Source: Xylaria sp. FL1777
Lineage: Eukaryota > Ascomycota > Sordariomycetes > Xylariales > Xylariaceae
Direction: 5' to 3'
Assembly: GCA_022578965.1 (NCBI GenBank)
Contig: MU400752.1
Location: 1 to 56,766, forward strand
DNA: 56,766 nt
A program made the position numbers and the translations under genes. Shown here one piece after another: positions 13,096 through 24,327 of the stretch (position 1 is the stretch's first letter; the number at the start of each line of letters is the position of its first letter). The notes beneath the pieces are model-generated. The model made no database searches and was not told the DNA's origin. It saw only the letters and a list, made by a program, of their open reading frames with translations.

Positions 13096-16000
13096 ATAGT
13101 ACAAAAAAAAAGCATTTTATTAATAAAGCTGTTTTTTTTTTTAAAATATTAGCAAAAAGCAGTTTATTTTTTGTTTATTTTAGCAGTAAAATTATAATAA
13201 CTTTTAAAGCTAGCTTATAAGTAAACTTTGCTTATTTAGCTAAGCTTTATAATAACTTAAAATTTTTAAATACTTTTATAAATGTTTATTTTTAGCTGCG
13301 TTTTTATGCTTTTTTTACTTTATTACTAAAAGCTTTTTTTTTTTTTTTAAAAGCTTGCTATGCTGCTTTAGTTTTTTTGCTTTAAAACTTGCAGTACGCT
13401 TATTTTGCTTTTTTTTTTGTTTTAACTACTTTTAAGAACTATTAAAGTAATGCTTAATGTTTTTTTTTTATAGTTTTTTTAAGCGTTATTTTATTTGCTA
13501 TTTTTACTAGTTGTTAAATTAAAAAGTTAAAAGCATTATTTAGCTTATTAAATATATATAGCATATGTGTTTTTATAATAATAGCTTTTGTTTTTATAGC
13601 TACTTTATTTTTGTTTAATTTAAGCTAGTTTTATTTTTTTGCTTTTTTTAAGTATTTTTATAAAGCTGTTTTTAAATTAATTATAACTTTTAATGCTTTA
13701 TAATTAAAACTTAATTACTTTAAGTTCTTTTAATAAATAGTAGCTAAATTATTAAACATTTATACTAAGTTTATTATTAAGCTTTTTTATTTATGTTTTG
13801 TTTTAGTTACTTTTTTTTAAAAAATAGCTAGCATAAAATCTTATTATATAGTAAATTTAAGTAGTTCATTTGTTTTTTAGCTTTTTTTGCTTTTTAAACT
13901 TTATAATAAATAATAAAAATTAAAGTTATTTATAAATATATAACGTTTTTTTAGCTTGCTTGCTTTATATATTTTTTAGATTAAATTACGTTAAACTGTT
14001 TTTTTTTAATTTAGCAAATATATTAATTATAAAAATACTACTAAGTTATTATTGCTTATTATAACCTTTGTTTAGTTTTTATTAGCATTTTTTACTAGTG
14101 TTTTTATTATAATTTTTTTGTTTATATATAGCACAACTTTACTTTTTAATTAAATAACTTAATAGCTATTACTATTAAAGTAATATATATTATTATATTT
14201 ATTAATTATTAGCTTTTAAACTACTATATAATTAAAGCTATTATTTTATAATATATATATTATATTGCTTTTAAATTTTATAATGTTTTAAAAAGCAATA
14301 TTATATATTATTAAGTTAATAAAAATAAGTTTTTGCTTATATTATTAGTTTGCTGTTTTTTTACTAGTAATTTTTTTTTATTTAGCTTTATAAATATTAA
14401 TGCTATTAATATTTTTAAACTACTTTTATTTATTTTTTTGCTTATTACTACTGCTTTTTTAGCACTTTAAAAGCTTTTAAGTTATAATATATATATTGCT
14501 TTTGCTTTTTTTTTTTGTTTGATTTTTTTTTAGCAAGCTTTATTTTATGCTATATATGCTTTTTTATAGTTTATATATTTTTGCTTTATTTTTTGCGTTT
14601 TTATTAAGCAGCTTTTTTTACTTTTTTAATGCTTTAAAGCTAAATAATAGCTATACTTTAAGTTTTTGTAGCAATATTTAGCTATATAATTATATTTATA
14701 GCAATTAAAGCACTATATAACTTTAAGCTTTATAGCAAAAAGTTTGTAATTAAATAGCTAAGCTTTTTATAAAAAGCTGTTTTTATATATTATTTTAGCG
14801 GCCTAATAGCGCAGTGGTATATGTTTAGCTACTTTTTTTAAAGTTATAGGTTTAAGTTTTGCTTAGTTTGCAGTTGCTTTGCTTTAAAGCAAAAGTTGGT
14901 TTACTTTTAGCTTAGTTTAAACTGCATGCTTGCTGCACTAAAAGCATAAAAATTAAAAGTTAAATAGCTAAGCTAAAAGTTTAAAAACTTTGCTTTTTTG
15001 CTAATGCAATAATATAAATAACTAACTTAATATATTAACTATTATAAAAACAAGCAGCTTTAGTTTTTACTGCTAACGTTATATAAACACTAGTTTTTTT
15101 ATATAATAAACAGCTTATATTTTTAGCGTAATTAAAACTTAAAGCTTATTGCTTAACATTAAGCAATTTATAAAAAATATAGCGCTATATAATGCTTAAA
15201 ATTTACTTAATACTATATTATTTATAGCTTATAAAACTTAAAGCTAATAAAAAGGCGCTTTTATTACTAATTAATAAAAAACTTTTTTATTAGCGCGCTA
15301 ATTTTTACACTTTTGTATTATAAAGTAAAAGCGCTACTAATTTAGCGTATAAAATTTAAAGCAAAGTATTATATAAAAAAAGCAGCAAATTAATAAAATC
15401 TGTAGTAAAACTGTTATATACTTTATATATATAAGTAGTTTTTGCCTTAAAAAAGGTTTTTATTTATATAAAGTTTTACTAAATAGTTATTAGTATAACT
15501 AATAAGCTATTTGTTTAAATAATATAAATTATATTATTTTAGCTGCTATAACGCTACTTATATATAATAATATTAATATAAATTTAGCTTTTGCGTTTTT
15601 AAATAGCATTTTTTTGCACTTTATAACTTTAAAATGTTTATTATATAATAGCTATAATAAGTTTTTGTTTAAATATATTGCTTTAATTTGTTTTGCTAAA
15701 ACGCTTTTTATTATTAGCGCTGCTTTTTTTTGTTATACTTTTAACCTTTTTTTAAAAGCTTTTATAATTTATTTTTTTTTTTTTAGCTTTTTAAAATATT
15801 GCTTTTTTAAAAGTAATTACTATATTTTTGCTATATAGCTTTTTAGTAGCAATTGCATTACTATTTATAAGCATTATATTTATTGCTTTAATAATATTAG
15901 CTAATATTTTGTTTTTAAGGTTATTAGCTTGTTTTTTAATTTTAATTAATACTTTTTTGTTTTGTTTAAATAGTATTGCTTTATTATTGCAAGCTAGCTA

Positions 16001-16590
16001 TAAAGCTATAACTTATGCTTAAAATTTTAATATGTTTACGTTTAATAAAATTTATTAAAAAAGCTTTTAAATAATATTTTTAACGTTTTTTTAGTTAGCT
16101 TTTATAATAGCATTTAAGTTATAGCAAGTTATAAATGTATTAAAGTTATTTTTATTGTTAGGCTTTGTGCTTTACTAGCTTTTTTAAGCTTTTTTTAACG
16201 TGTATACTATTTATGCTTTTTTTGCGTTTTTTTAAAAAAAGATTTTTTCTGCTATTTTTTTTTTTATTAGTAGCTATAATACTAATTCTATAATTTTGTT
16301 AACTATTTTTTATATACTAAAAAGTTCATTAGCTTTACGTTTTTTGTTAAAACATTACTGCTTTATAGTTATATTGCTAATAAGTTTTAGTAATATATTA
16401 GTTACGTTTTTAACAAATAAATCATTTAATACCATTTTTTTGTTTTTTATTATATTTGCACTTTATAAATAAAGTATAATTTACCTAGTAAATAAAAATT
16501 GTTATGCTAATTTTAACAATCTTAATTATTTAATAATTAGGCTTAAACTTACAAAGTTATAGTTAAGTATAAAGAATTTAAAAAAGGTCC
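13096..16590 (-). repeat. Inverted-repeat arm b' with an insertion
   Basis: Reverse complement of 7,195-9,945, interrupted by the SINE-like element at 14,799-15,529. The frames at 15,614-16,022 encode only hydrophobic low-complexity peptides from T-rich DNA and are not called as genes. Confidence 0.7.
14799..15529 (+). mobile_element. tRNA-headed SINE-like insertion with 13-bp target duplication
   Basis: A 731-bp insertion flanked by identical 13-bp direct repeats, tatattattttag, at 14,786-14,798 and 15,530-15,542. The other arm (8,239-8,251, complement tatattgttttag) has one copy and no insert. The insert begins cggcctaatagcgcagtggta. The stretch tagcgcagtggta fits a Pol III A box. About 40 bp on, ggtttaagttttg is what a B box (ggttcgagtcctg type) becomes after C-to-T and G-to-A change. 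The last part (15,240-15,529) matches 55,258-55,543 in reverse complement, so the element is repeated. It is longer than most SINEs and may contain a further insertion. No tRNA function is implied. Confidence 0.6.
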
Positions 16591-16974
16591 TAATAATATA
16601 TTTACTTTATATTTAATTTCTTAATATATGCTTAAATAAATTGCGCTATTAAAAAGTTTTATTATTTAATAAGGTTTTATTTTAAATACTATATAATGCA
16701 CTAAAAAAGTAAAAAAAAGTAATCTTTACATAAAATAAAAATATGTTAACTTAATTAGCTAAAAAAGTAAATATAATAAACTAAATAAAGCTAGAAATTA
16801 CTTTTAGCAAGCCTTAATTTTAGCTAATTAAACCTTTAAAAAAGTTATGCTTATATAAAGTTATACTAATGTATTAATTCTTTATACTAGTGTATTAATT
16901 GCTTATTTATATATTAAATCAAGGTTTAAAATTATTAAAAATAGCATATTAGCTATAATTATAATAATATTTAT

Positions 16975-17092
16975 AATAATTAATAAAATAATTAATAAAA
17001 TAATTAATAAAATAATTAATAAAATAATTAATAAAATAATTAATAAAATAATAAATAAAATAATTAATAAAATAATTAATAATATATTTAAT
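16975..17092. repeat. 12-bp tandem repeat (ataattaataaa)n
   Basis: About nine to ten head-to-tail copies of ataattaataaa, with one variant unit (ataaataaa) near 17,050. Confidence 0.9.
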
Positions 17093-17911
17093 AAAGTTTA
17101 TAACTTATAAAAATAATTAATAAAATCTTTAATATTTAAGCATAAATAACTTTAATTTATAGTAAATTTTTTTATTTATATTTATGTTAAGCTTAAATAT
17201 AATTTAAATTTAATTGCTTATAAAATTATTAAATTTGTTATAATTATTTATTAATAGTTTAAAAAACGAAATTTTATAAAAATAAAACTTTTTATTTTTA
17301 TATTAAAAAATGCTATTAAAATATATATATTTAATAGTTTTAAATAAAAAATGCTAAAAAAGTTAAAGCTTATTAAAAAAATTACTATTATTAATATATA
17401 TTAAAAAATAGTTTAAATTAAACTTAATATAATTTTTGTTTTTTTTTAAGCTTTTAATAAATTAAAAAAAATAATAATAGCATACTTTTTATTTTTTTTT
17501 AAAGCTAAAAAAACAAATTTTTTATAATAAAAAGCAAATTAAATTAAAGTTAAAAATAGTAATGCAATAATTATATTGCTTTATTTAAACAAGTTATTTT
17601 TTTTAGCTTTTAATATAACTTAAATCTAAAAATTAACTTTATTAAAAGCTATTATTAAAAATATTTTTTAAATAAAATATAAACTTGCTTAATGCTAAAA
17701 AATAAATAAAATTTAAGTAAAGTTTTATTATAAAACATTATAGCTTAACTAAAGTAACTTGTTTAAAAATAAAATTTGTTTTTATAAATTAAAGTAAAAA
17801 TATTATTTAAAAATTTAAAATAGCTAAAAAACTTTAGTATAGCTAAAAAATAAAATAATATAATTTTTAGCAATTATTAAAACAAAGTTTTATTTATATA
17901 AAAAAAGCTTA

Positions 17912-18170
17912 AAAGCTGCAATAAAAATTCTATTTATATTAATTATTAAAACTTGTGCTTTATTTAAAACTAATGCTGCTTTTTTTGCTTTAAAAATATA
18001 AAAGCTGCATTAAAAATTTTAGTTATGCTAGTTTTTAAAACTTGCGCTTTATTTAAAACTAATGCTGCTTTTTTTGCTTTAAAAATATAAAAGCTGCATT
18101 AAAAATTTTAGTTATGCTAGTTTTTAAAACTTATGCTTTATTTAAAACTAATGCTGCTTTTTTTTATTAC
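17912..18170. repeat. About 89-bp tandem repeat, roughly three units
   Basis: Each unit contains aaaagctgcattaaaaattt and later tttaaaactaatgctgct. Units start near 17,912 (divergent), 18,000 and 18,089. The last two are almost identical; the first carries more differences. Confidence 0.85.
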
Positions 18171-18267
18171 ATATTATATTTTTACTTTTTAAACTTTTAA
18201 ATTGTTTATATATTTTAAATTGTTTTAAAAAATTTTAGAAATTTAATTTTATATGTTTATTTATAGC

Positions 18268-18655
18268 TAACTAAAGCGCTTAAAATTACAAAATATATAA
18301 TTAACCTTTTTTAAAAAAACTAACTACATTAAGCTATTATGTTTTTTTTTCTTTTATTTTTAATTTTTTATTTTATTGTTTTACTTTGTTTTATTTATTA
18401 TAATATTAACATAAGGTTTTTTTTTTATTACTTTATAATGCAAAAAACCTTTAGCTATAATTATTTAAAATGCTTAAAATTACAAAATATATAATTAACT
18501 TTTTTTAAAAAAACTAATTTTATTAAACTATTATGTTTTTTGTTTTTTTTTAAAATTTTTTTTTATTATTTTACTTTATTTTATTTATTATAACATTAAT
18601 ATAAAGTTTTCTTTTTCATTACTTCATAATGCAGAAAATCTTTGGCCATAAAATA
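18268..18655. repeat. About 190-bp tandem duplication at the AT-block edge
   Basis: Unit 1 (about 18,268-18,455) and unit 2 (about 18,475-18,655) share aaaattacaaaatatataat and the later ataatgca segment. In unit 2 the end reads cattacttcataatgcag and ggccataa; in unit 1 the same place reads tattactttataatgcaa and agctataa. The right unit thus keeps TC, GA, GG and CC where the left unit has lost them. Confidence 0.8.
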
Positions 18656-18802
18656 CTTTATATATTATAGTTTTTTTTTATAAAGTAAAAAATAAATAAA
18701 TAGCTTAGATTAGCCTTGCACGCCAAAAGCCCCTAAGGAGGCTTAAAGACCATCGGTCTTCCCACGGCCTTAACCTCACCAACCAACCAGCCAACCAACC
18801 CA

Positions 18803-19717
18803 TTAAGTGTAGGTATATTGGTTAACCGTGATGTCATCCACTGTCCATGTTGTTCCACCATCAGCGGTGATAAGATTACCCGAAGCACCATTCAGAGCCA
18901 GCGTGTTTTTATAATTAGGGTTTGGGGCGCTCATTGTGATCTTCGTGTTCAGATAATGATGCGTAGGGACAGTTCCACAGTTTGCCTGCTGGCATTCCAT
19001 TGCAGTACCCCAACCCAACCCACCGCGGCCGCTGGCTTTGTAACGATTAGCATGTAAACAAAAGCCCACGCTCCTCTGGTGGAGAACACATACAAGTGGA
19101 CAAGGTCGAAACCACACTGCCGTTCACAGAGACCGTCTGGTCGGTCTTTCCAGTAGATGGGTTGTATTTGTCTCCCGAAAAGTTAGTCCCGAACTGATTG
19201 TCCTCTGACATGCTATCTTAGTCTCTCGCTTACAGTGGTATGTCACTTGGTCTCCCGGATTGGCCTTATACGCCGCGCCATCTTCTTGGTTATCTAGGGG
19301 CAGGTGAGCCTGGAGAGGATCGAAGGGTGACCGTAGGGATGACTGTACTCTCCAGCGTGCTTGCAGTAACGCACCACTTAACCTCGTTCGCGGCCATGTT
19401 GCATGGAGATCTGTGTAGGCAGGTCAGCCTCGAGACCCTTGCTGCTCGTAGTACAGCGGAACACACCCAATGCCGACTGTGGAAATAGCAAGGCCCTGGA
19501 CAAGATCGCCGTCGTCCATGCCCATGCCAGGCCAAAGTCCAAGATTCCCATTGTGGGGATTATTGAGGGCCGGTAGAACGAGTGTCGTGGTTGCTTCAAT
19601 GATGAATGTGCCACTTGCAGTAGCTCCAGTGGAGAAATAGTTGCCGAATGAGAAATATTGACGAGGGACAACTGACGCAGCGGCCCCCGGCAGAAGGGGA
19701 AGTAAGTTGGACCGCAT
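18803..19717 (-). CDS. Small secreted protein, likely concanavalin A-like lectin/glucanase fold
   Basis: Exons on the minus strand: 19717-19467, 19410-19349, 19293-19234, 19171-19094, 19035-18803. Introns are 55-62 nt with GT..AG ends and phase closes over all five, giving 227 residues. The ATG was chosen because it opens a short hydrophobic leader (LLPLLPGAAASVV) that could be a signal peptide. Visible motifs are NPHNGNLGLWPGMG, GDLVQGLAIS, WCVTASTLE, VTYHYKYN, VSVNGSVVSTLS, GWGTAMEC, TADGGTTWTVDDI and four or five Cys. This resembles, from memory, a family of fungal secreted proteins annotated as ConA-like lectin/glucanase. No catalytic residues can be named, so function is unknown. The gene starts about 100 bp from mutated repeat DNA yet is itself intact. 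Further 5' exons cannot be excluded. Confidence 0.62.
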
Positions 19718-22309
19718 CTTTGGGAGGTTGTCTCCAGGACCATACAAGCTCCAGGAAGAAATCAGAGGTGTTGAGGGATCGACTCTGCCCGGATGTGATA
19801 CCAGCTGCTGGAGTAACACGGGGCAAGGGTATCTTTGTTATATATACGTACATATTCTAACTATCTACTTGAGAAGAGCGGTCGGACTAATAGTTGCCTC
19901 ACGGGTGATGCAGATTGGCTGCTGTATAAGTCTAGAATATAGCTTCCACCAATGGAAAACAACCGCACTCTAGTCTAGGTAGCCCATATAGCGTTACAGC
20001 ATGAGGGTTGAATCGAACGACTGCTCAGTATAAAATAGTAATGTATTGTAAGCGGCGTCAACACCCAGTTCCAAATGGGCTAACACCGGCGGGCCGTGAA
20101 AAAGGTCCATGACTTCCACCTATTAAAAATACCAACTCACAGTGTTGTAGTCCGTAATAGTAGCCGAGGCGTTAAGCCATTGGTGGTACCCAAAATCCCC
20201 GCCGAATCAAAACCCCGGAACTGCTTGATTAAGTTCCCCCAAAACTCCACACACTCCACACCCCTGGATCCGAATCTGGAACCGTCCCTTCAGGGTGGCG
20301 GTGCTAGGACGAGAATTGGGGTGGACAGGAAACTGAACAAGGCCAGTAGCATTACGGCCCAGGTGTGTACTTGGAGGCCAGTGGAAGCCAGAGCTGGGCA
20401 GGGGCTATCGCAAGACTATACGGAGCATCAACTTTGGACAGACCCGGAGACGGGGACTGCACACGGAGCTATACCTCGCATGAGGGCGATGATAGGCAGG
20501 ACATCTGACGGGGAGTTAGCACTGGCTAGGCTAGATGGATCTCAAAACAACTGTTCATCGAGGTGGAGGTCGCCGTCTCTTAGGATATGTTGACAGCGCA
20601 GGTCACATTCTTGGCGATATAGCCACCAGAGTCTCCAACACCGACGAATTTTTGATTCACATGCAGACAGTATTAAAAGAATATGAAACAAGGATGACTC
20701 CTGTACATGGCATCGTCTATACTAGGTATCGAACCACGGGGTTGCCGAGTAGTATAACGGGGGCTGGGTGATAAGTACTCTCCTCGGGCTCTTACCCATG
20801 GAGTCAAAATAGCTAAATAAGTGACGTTTCAATCTGCGGTTGTATATGCAGATGGGTTCAAGGTTACAATTCAGGGGATAGTTGCTTATCCTGAGCTTCC
20901 CCTGGCTATGTTGTTAGTTCGGAAAATTTAAAACATCAGAACTCAATGCGAACCAACATCCAGTAACCTACCAAGGCCACGGTAACATCACGCTCACGGG
21001 AGAGACAAAGGTAGTGAAATCAAATTAAGAGCCGGGCGTTGTAAAATCCTTCATTGTGCGTGAATACAACAACTGCACCATCCTGGGATGTATGCATATA
21101 TTTTCTAACTGGTAATACGATATGTAGATCCTCTCCTCAATTAGCCAAGATGAATGAAGATAACTTAAGCCATGCTTCTGACTTGGAACTGTGAGCCGAA
21201 CAACAGGTTGGTGGCATGAGGGGCAACTATGATAGATTTTCTGAGATGTCTGGCCTTCATTCAGCATGGTACGAACACCACAAGGACGAGGTCATATCGA
21301 TGCACAGAGGTATTGACTGCACACAAGCAGTCCAGCCTGGATGCATATGTCCCTAGAACAATATACACTCAGTGCCCTGTATGCCCGAACTACATAGCTC
21401 CACGTACACTCCATTTTAGAACATCAACTGAAGAACCATGCTACTCCAAACGCAGTGTGTTATGCACGAGTCTGCACGAAACCCGAGGATTCTATTTGTG
21501 TTCTCATTTCACTAGTTTCTGACATTTCTCTCTACTAGAAAATCTTGACTAGAATGCCGCAACTAACCGATCTTATAAGCTATTACATATTGGTAATATA
21601 GGTGGCAGGCCCAACGCGTAACTTCCTCTGCCACCTGGAATACCTATACGATGCCAAAGGGTATCTCGTGTGAATCAAATGATTCGCCTTCCGAATCTGC
21701 CCAACTAGAGAGAATCAATGCGGTGACATGGAACGTTGTCTACCGGCCAGCCAAGGACCTACTGACAAGGAAGCAAAGAAATCTATCCGTTATCAGAACA
21801 TCGCATCCTTTCTATGGTTGGCGCACTCGACAAGGTGCAGACATCATCGTGATATCATGATAATTTCGTGAAGTCGTTATGTGGAGCAAGTTGTGCTCAT
21901 GCTATCTCGAAATATACGTGCAAATAAAGTAAGAAACAGTTTGTAGTAGTCGTTGTAGATGTTAAACTGAGGCCTCGCGCTATTCCTGATCAATAGACCA
22001 TGTGCGCATAGAAACGAGTACCCCCGGCCGGCAAGCGCTGCATAGCAGCTAAGAGACGGTATGCATAAGATAGTGACGAAACTGGGAATGGTATTTATCG
22101 TCCCACGTTGCTAAAAAGAGCCACGGTGAAAATAGCCTGGGTTCGACATGGGTGGTACTTCGTCGTAGACAACCAATATCAAAAGCTAGGATCTGGAGAG
22201 ACAACCGAGAAGAGAAAGAGTGTGCTTGTTACCACAACACAATTCAGTTCCCCAGCTGTCATGCGGCTGGGTCGATGTTACAGGCCCAGCCTTAATCCAA
22301 TCTGCGACT
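19718..22309. other. 2.6 kb without a supported gene
   Basis: Ordinary base composition. Several open frames of 60-165 codons exist on both strands, but none shows a recognisable domain or a consistent splice structure; the longest (20,096-20,593, plus) starts with GTG. A minus-strand stretch at about 20,590-20,690 reads as a protein-like peptide (see findings). Otherwise I see nothing definite. Confidence 0.5.
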
Positions 22310-24327
22310 TCACGCCAGTAAAGGACATAGATCCGCGTTGAGCTCTTCGAGGAAGTCGTCTAGGTAAACGACACGGAAGCGCCCTTCAAACTGGTTTCTA
22401 AATGCAGGATCTATCCAGGCTGAGGAGATGGTTCTCTTCCAAGTAACCAGCTCCAACGTCCAGCCTTGGGAAAGGGCACGGGTGGCGTATTCCAGGAAAC
22501 CTTCGGAAAACTCTGCCTGGGCGGCGTCCCCGGTCGCGAGGATCATGCTGCCAGGCTCACCCATATTGTCCAAGATGCTGTTCATCATGTTTAAATGTAA
22601 GATCTCGTCAACTCCCTGTTCACCATTTCTGGTTTCATAGCCGATCCGGGCCACATCCTCGGCTGACTCATCGCCGCTAGTGATGGTAGTGGCGAGATGA
22701 GCCGTGCTGGATCCTTGTGGAGATGCCTTGCGTCTCCGCCCAGCCTTGATAGGCGAGACTTTTTGCACACGGCTAAGGATGCTTGTCTTATATCCCTGTT
22801 GTTCAGCATCAATAAAATGCTGAGGCCACTGCGCCCGGCTTACGACATGGCTGGCGACAGAGCTTGCGAGAACTTTCTTCTTGACAGCTCGATTACGCTC
22901 CATAATACAAGCCAGAACCTTGAAATTGAAGGCTGGCGCACGGATGCGGTGATCGAGTGGGATATTCTGGGAGATCTTCCAAGAATTGCAGAATCCAATA
23001 TGGATATTGGACATGTCGACAAAAATATGCAAAGGTTTCGTAGTATTAGTTGAACCACCTTCAGCGCTGCAGGTAGCCAACTTGAGCTTAAATTTACGAT
23101 TTGTGGCGTTATATAGATCTCGTTGAGGCGTTACAGCTGAAACGTCGGTAAGAAGGGTAAAGCCCCCAAGGGTACCCTCGTTCGCGGCCTTGGTAATAAT
23201 GTCAGACACGTCGAGAGAAGGGTTTATCTTCTTCAACCTCTCAATCTCGTCAATGACTGGAATCGCATGGGGGTAGCCAAAGCGCTTAGCGGTTTCTTTG
23301 GCCTTTTCAGGCGTGATTGCTCCTTTGATGTAGAATTCAAAGATGCGCTGAGGCTCCCAGAATGGCTTCGACTTGTCGGGCGTCGTTGGAATAAACGTGG
23401 GGGGCTCTCTAGGCTCCATGGTGGAGGAGGGGATACTCTCCGCTTTTGTCTCCGTGGCTAAGAAGCCTCTGACAATGCCGTGAAGAGCTTCGACGTCCGG
23501 GATAATTCCGTCGGCCGAAATAGTCAGGGCATTCGTAAGATAAGGCGCAGGGTCGAATAATTCCGATGGCTTATTGACAGGGTGATATGCGACATGATGT
23601 GAGCTATGAGGGGTCTCCTCTTTCTTAGGAGGGAACTGTGTGACACGTGATTGAACCCTGGTTCTCATGGTAGGCACCTCTAAACTATTGATATCCTCGG
23701 GTCTGTGAGTTGGGGGTGAGGCAGAGCTGGAAAAAGGTTGGTCACCGACTAGGGGGGATAAGTTGAGTGTAGTCTCGCCATCAGAAGAGAAGAAAGAATC
23801 ATCACCAGTCAATGTGGTAGGCGGCGTCTCGTCGCCCCGAGGAGTACAAGACCGAGTAGAAAGACGCGAAGAAGACGTAGAATGCATTGGCCGGTTAGGT
23901 GTACCAATTAAGACGATGTCCTCATCGGAACAGACGGAAAGCGTGCCAACTAAGACGAAGTCGTTACTAGAACACGTAGATTTGGCAAGTCGGATTAGAT
24001 TGGTACTCGTGAGTGTCGTAGATACCTCAGATTCAGTATGCGCAGTGCTGTTATAGGATTAGAAAGAGAGATGATGGGGGGCGAAGGCGACATGGTGAGG
24101 AAAATTGACCAATAGCGAAGATGGATGAGTCGGACTGACCTATTAAGGGGAGCGGCATCATGAGCGAAGACGGCAGGCAAACCGTCACCTAGGCGTGGGA
24201 TAGGGGATCGTTTCTTGATGACACGCGAGCCACTGGGCCCAGGTCGCTGCGGGGAAGCCTTCATCTTGATGACTTGTGACGGCGAAGGCGGACTGGCACC
24301 AACACTGGGGACTGCGAATGGTTCCAT
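22310..24327 (-). CDS. NYN-domain (PIN-like nuclease fold) protein
   Basis: Two exons, 24327-24140 and 24047-22310, separated by a 92-nt intron (gtcagt..cag), give 641 residues. The ATG at 24,327 is the first in the frame. Residues 1-390 are Ser/Thr/Pro-rich and probably disordered, with acidic VLVGTLS- and VLIGTP-type repeats near 90-112. From about residue 400 a NYN domain begins: HIFVDMSNIHIGF supplies the first conserved Asp near 406, and MILATGDAAQAEFSEGF the second acidic cluster, followed by GWTLELVTWKRTISSAW and FRVVYLDDFLEEL close to the C terminus. NYN domains share the PIN-like metal-dependent RNase fold, and these Asp are the expected metal ligands. RNA cleavage is inferred from the fold; substrate and localisation are unknown. 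No close named homologue is recognised. Confidence 0.8.

Larger units (their letters stand above)
16591..18700. repeat. AT-rich block with tandem repeats, no gene
   Basis: AT-rich DNA with no supported gene. Three tandem arrays inside it are listed separately. Composition changes abruptly to ordinary gene-region DNA at about 18,700. Confidence 0.75.

Noticed and set aside
14799..14871. Functional tRNA gene
   Set aside because: The A box is intact, but the anticodon and T stems do not pair and the B box is decayed. It is the head of an inserted repeat.
15614..16022. Two overlapping hydrophobic frames that could be small membrane proteins
   Set aside because: Non-ATG starts, low complexity, inside arm b'. 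The same T-rich composition effect explains them.
16975..18655. CRISPR array or centromeric satellite
   Set aside because: The tandem units have no unique spacers, arrays are short, and the gene content is fungal. Ordinary tandem duplications suffice.
20096..20593. 165-codon plus-strand frame
   Set aside because: GTG start, no domain, and a competing protein-like reading on the minus strand next to it. Insufficient support.
20725..20771. tRNA-like words (gaacca, ttgccgagtagtataac)
   Set aside because: No arrangement gives pairing T and acceptor stems on either strand.
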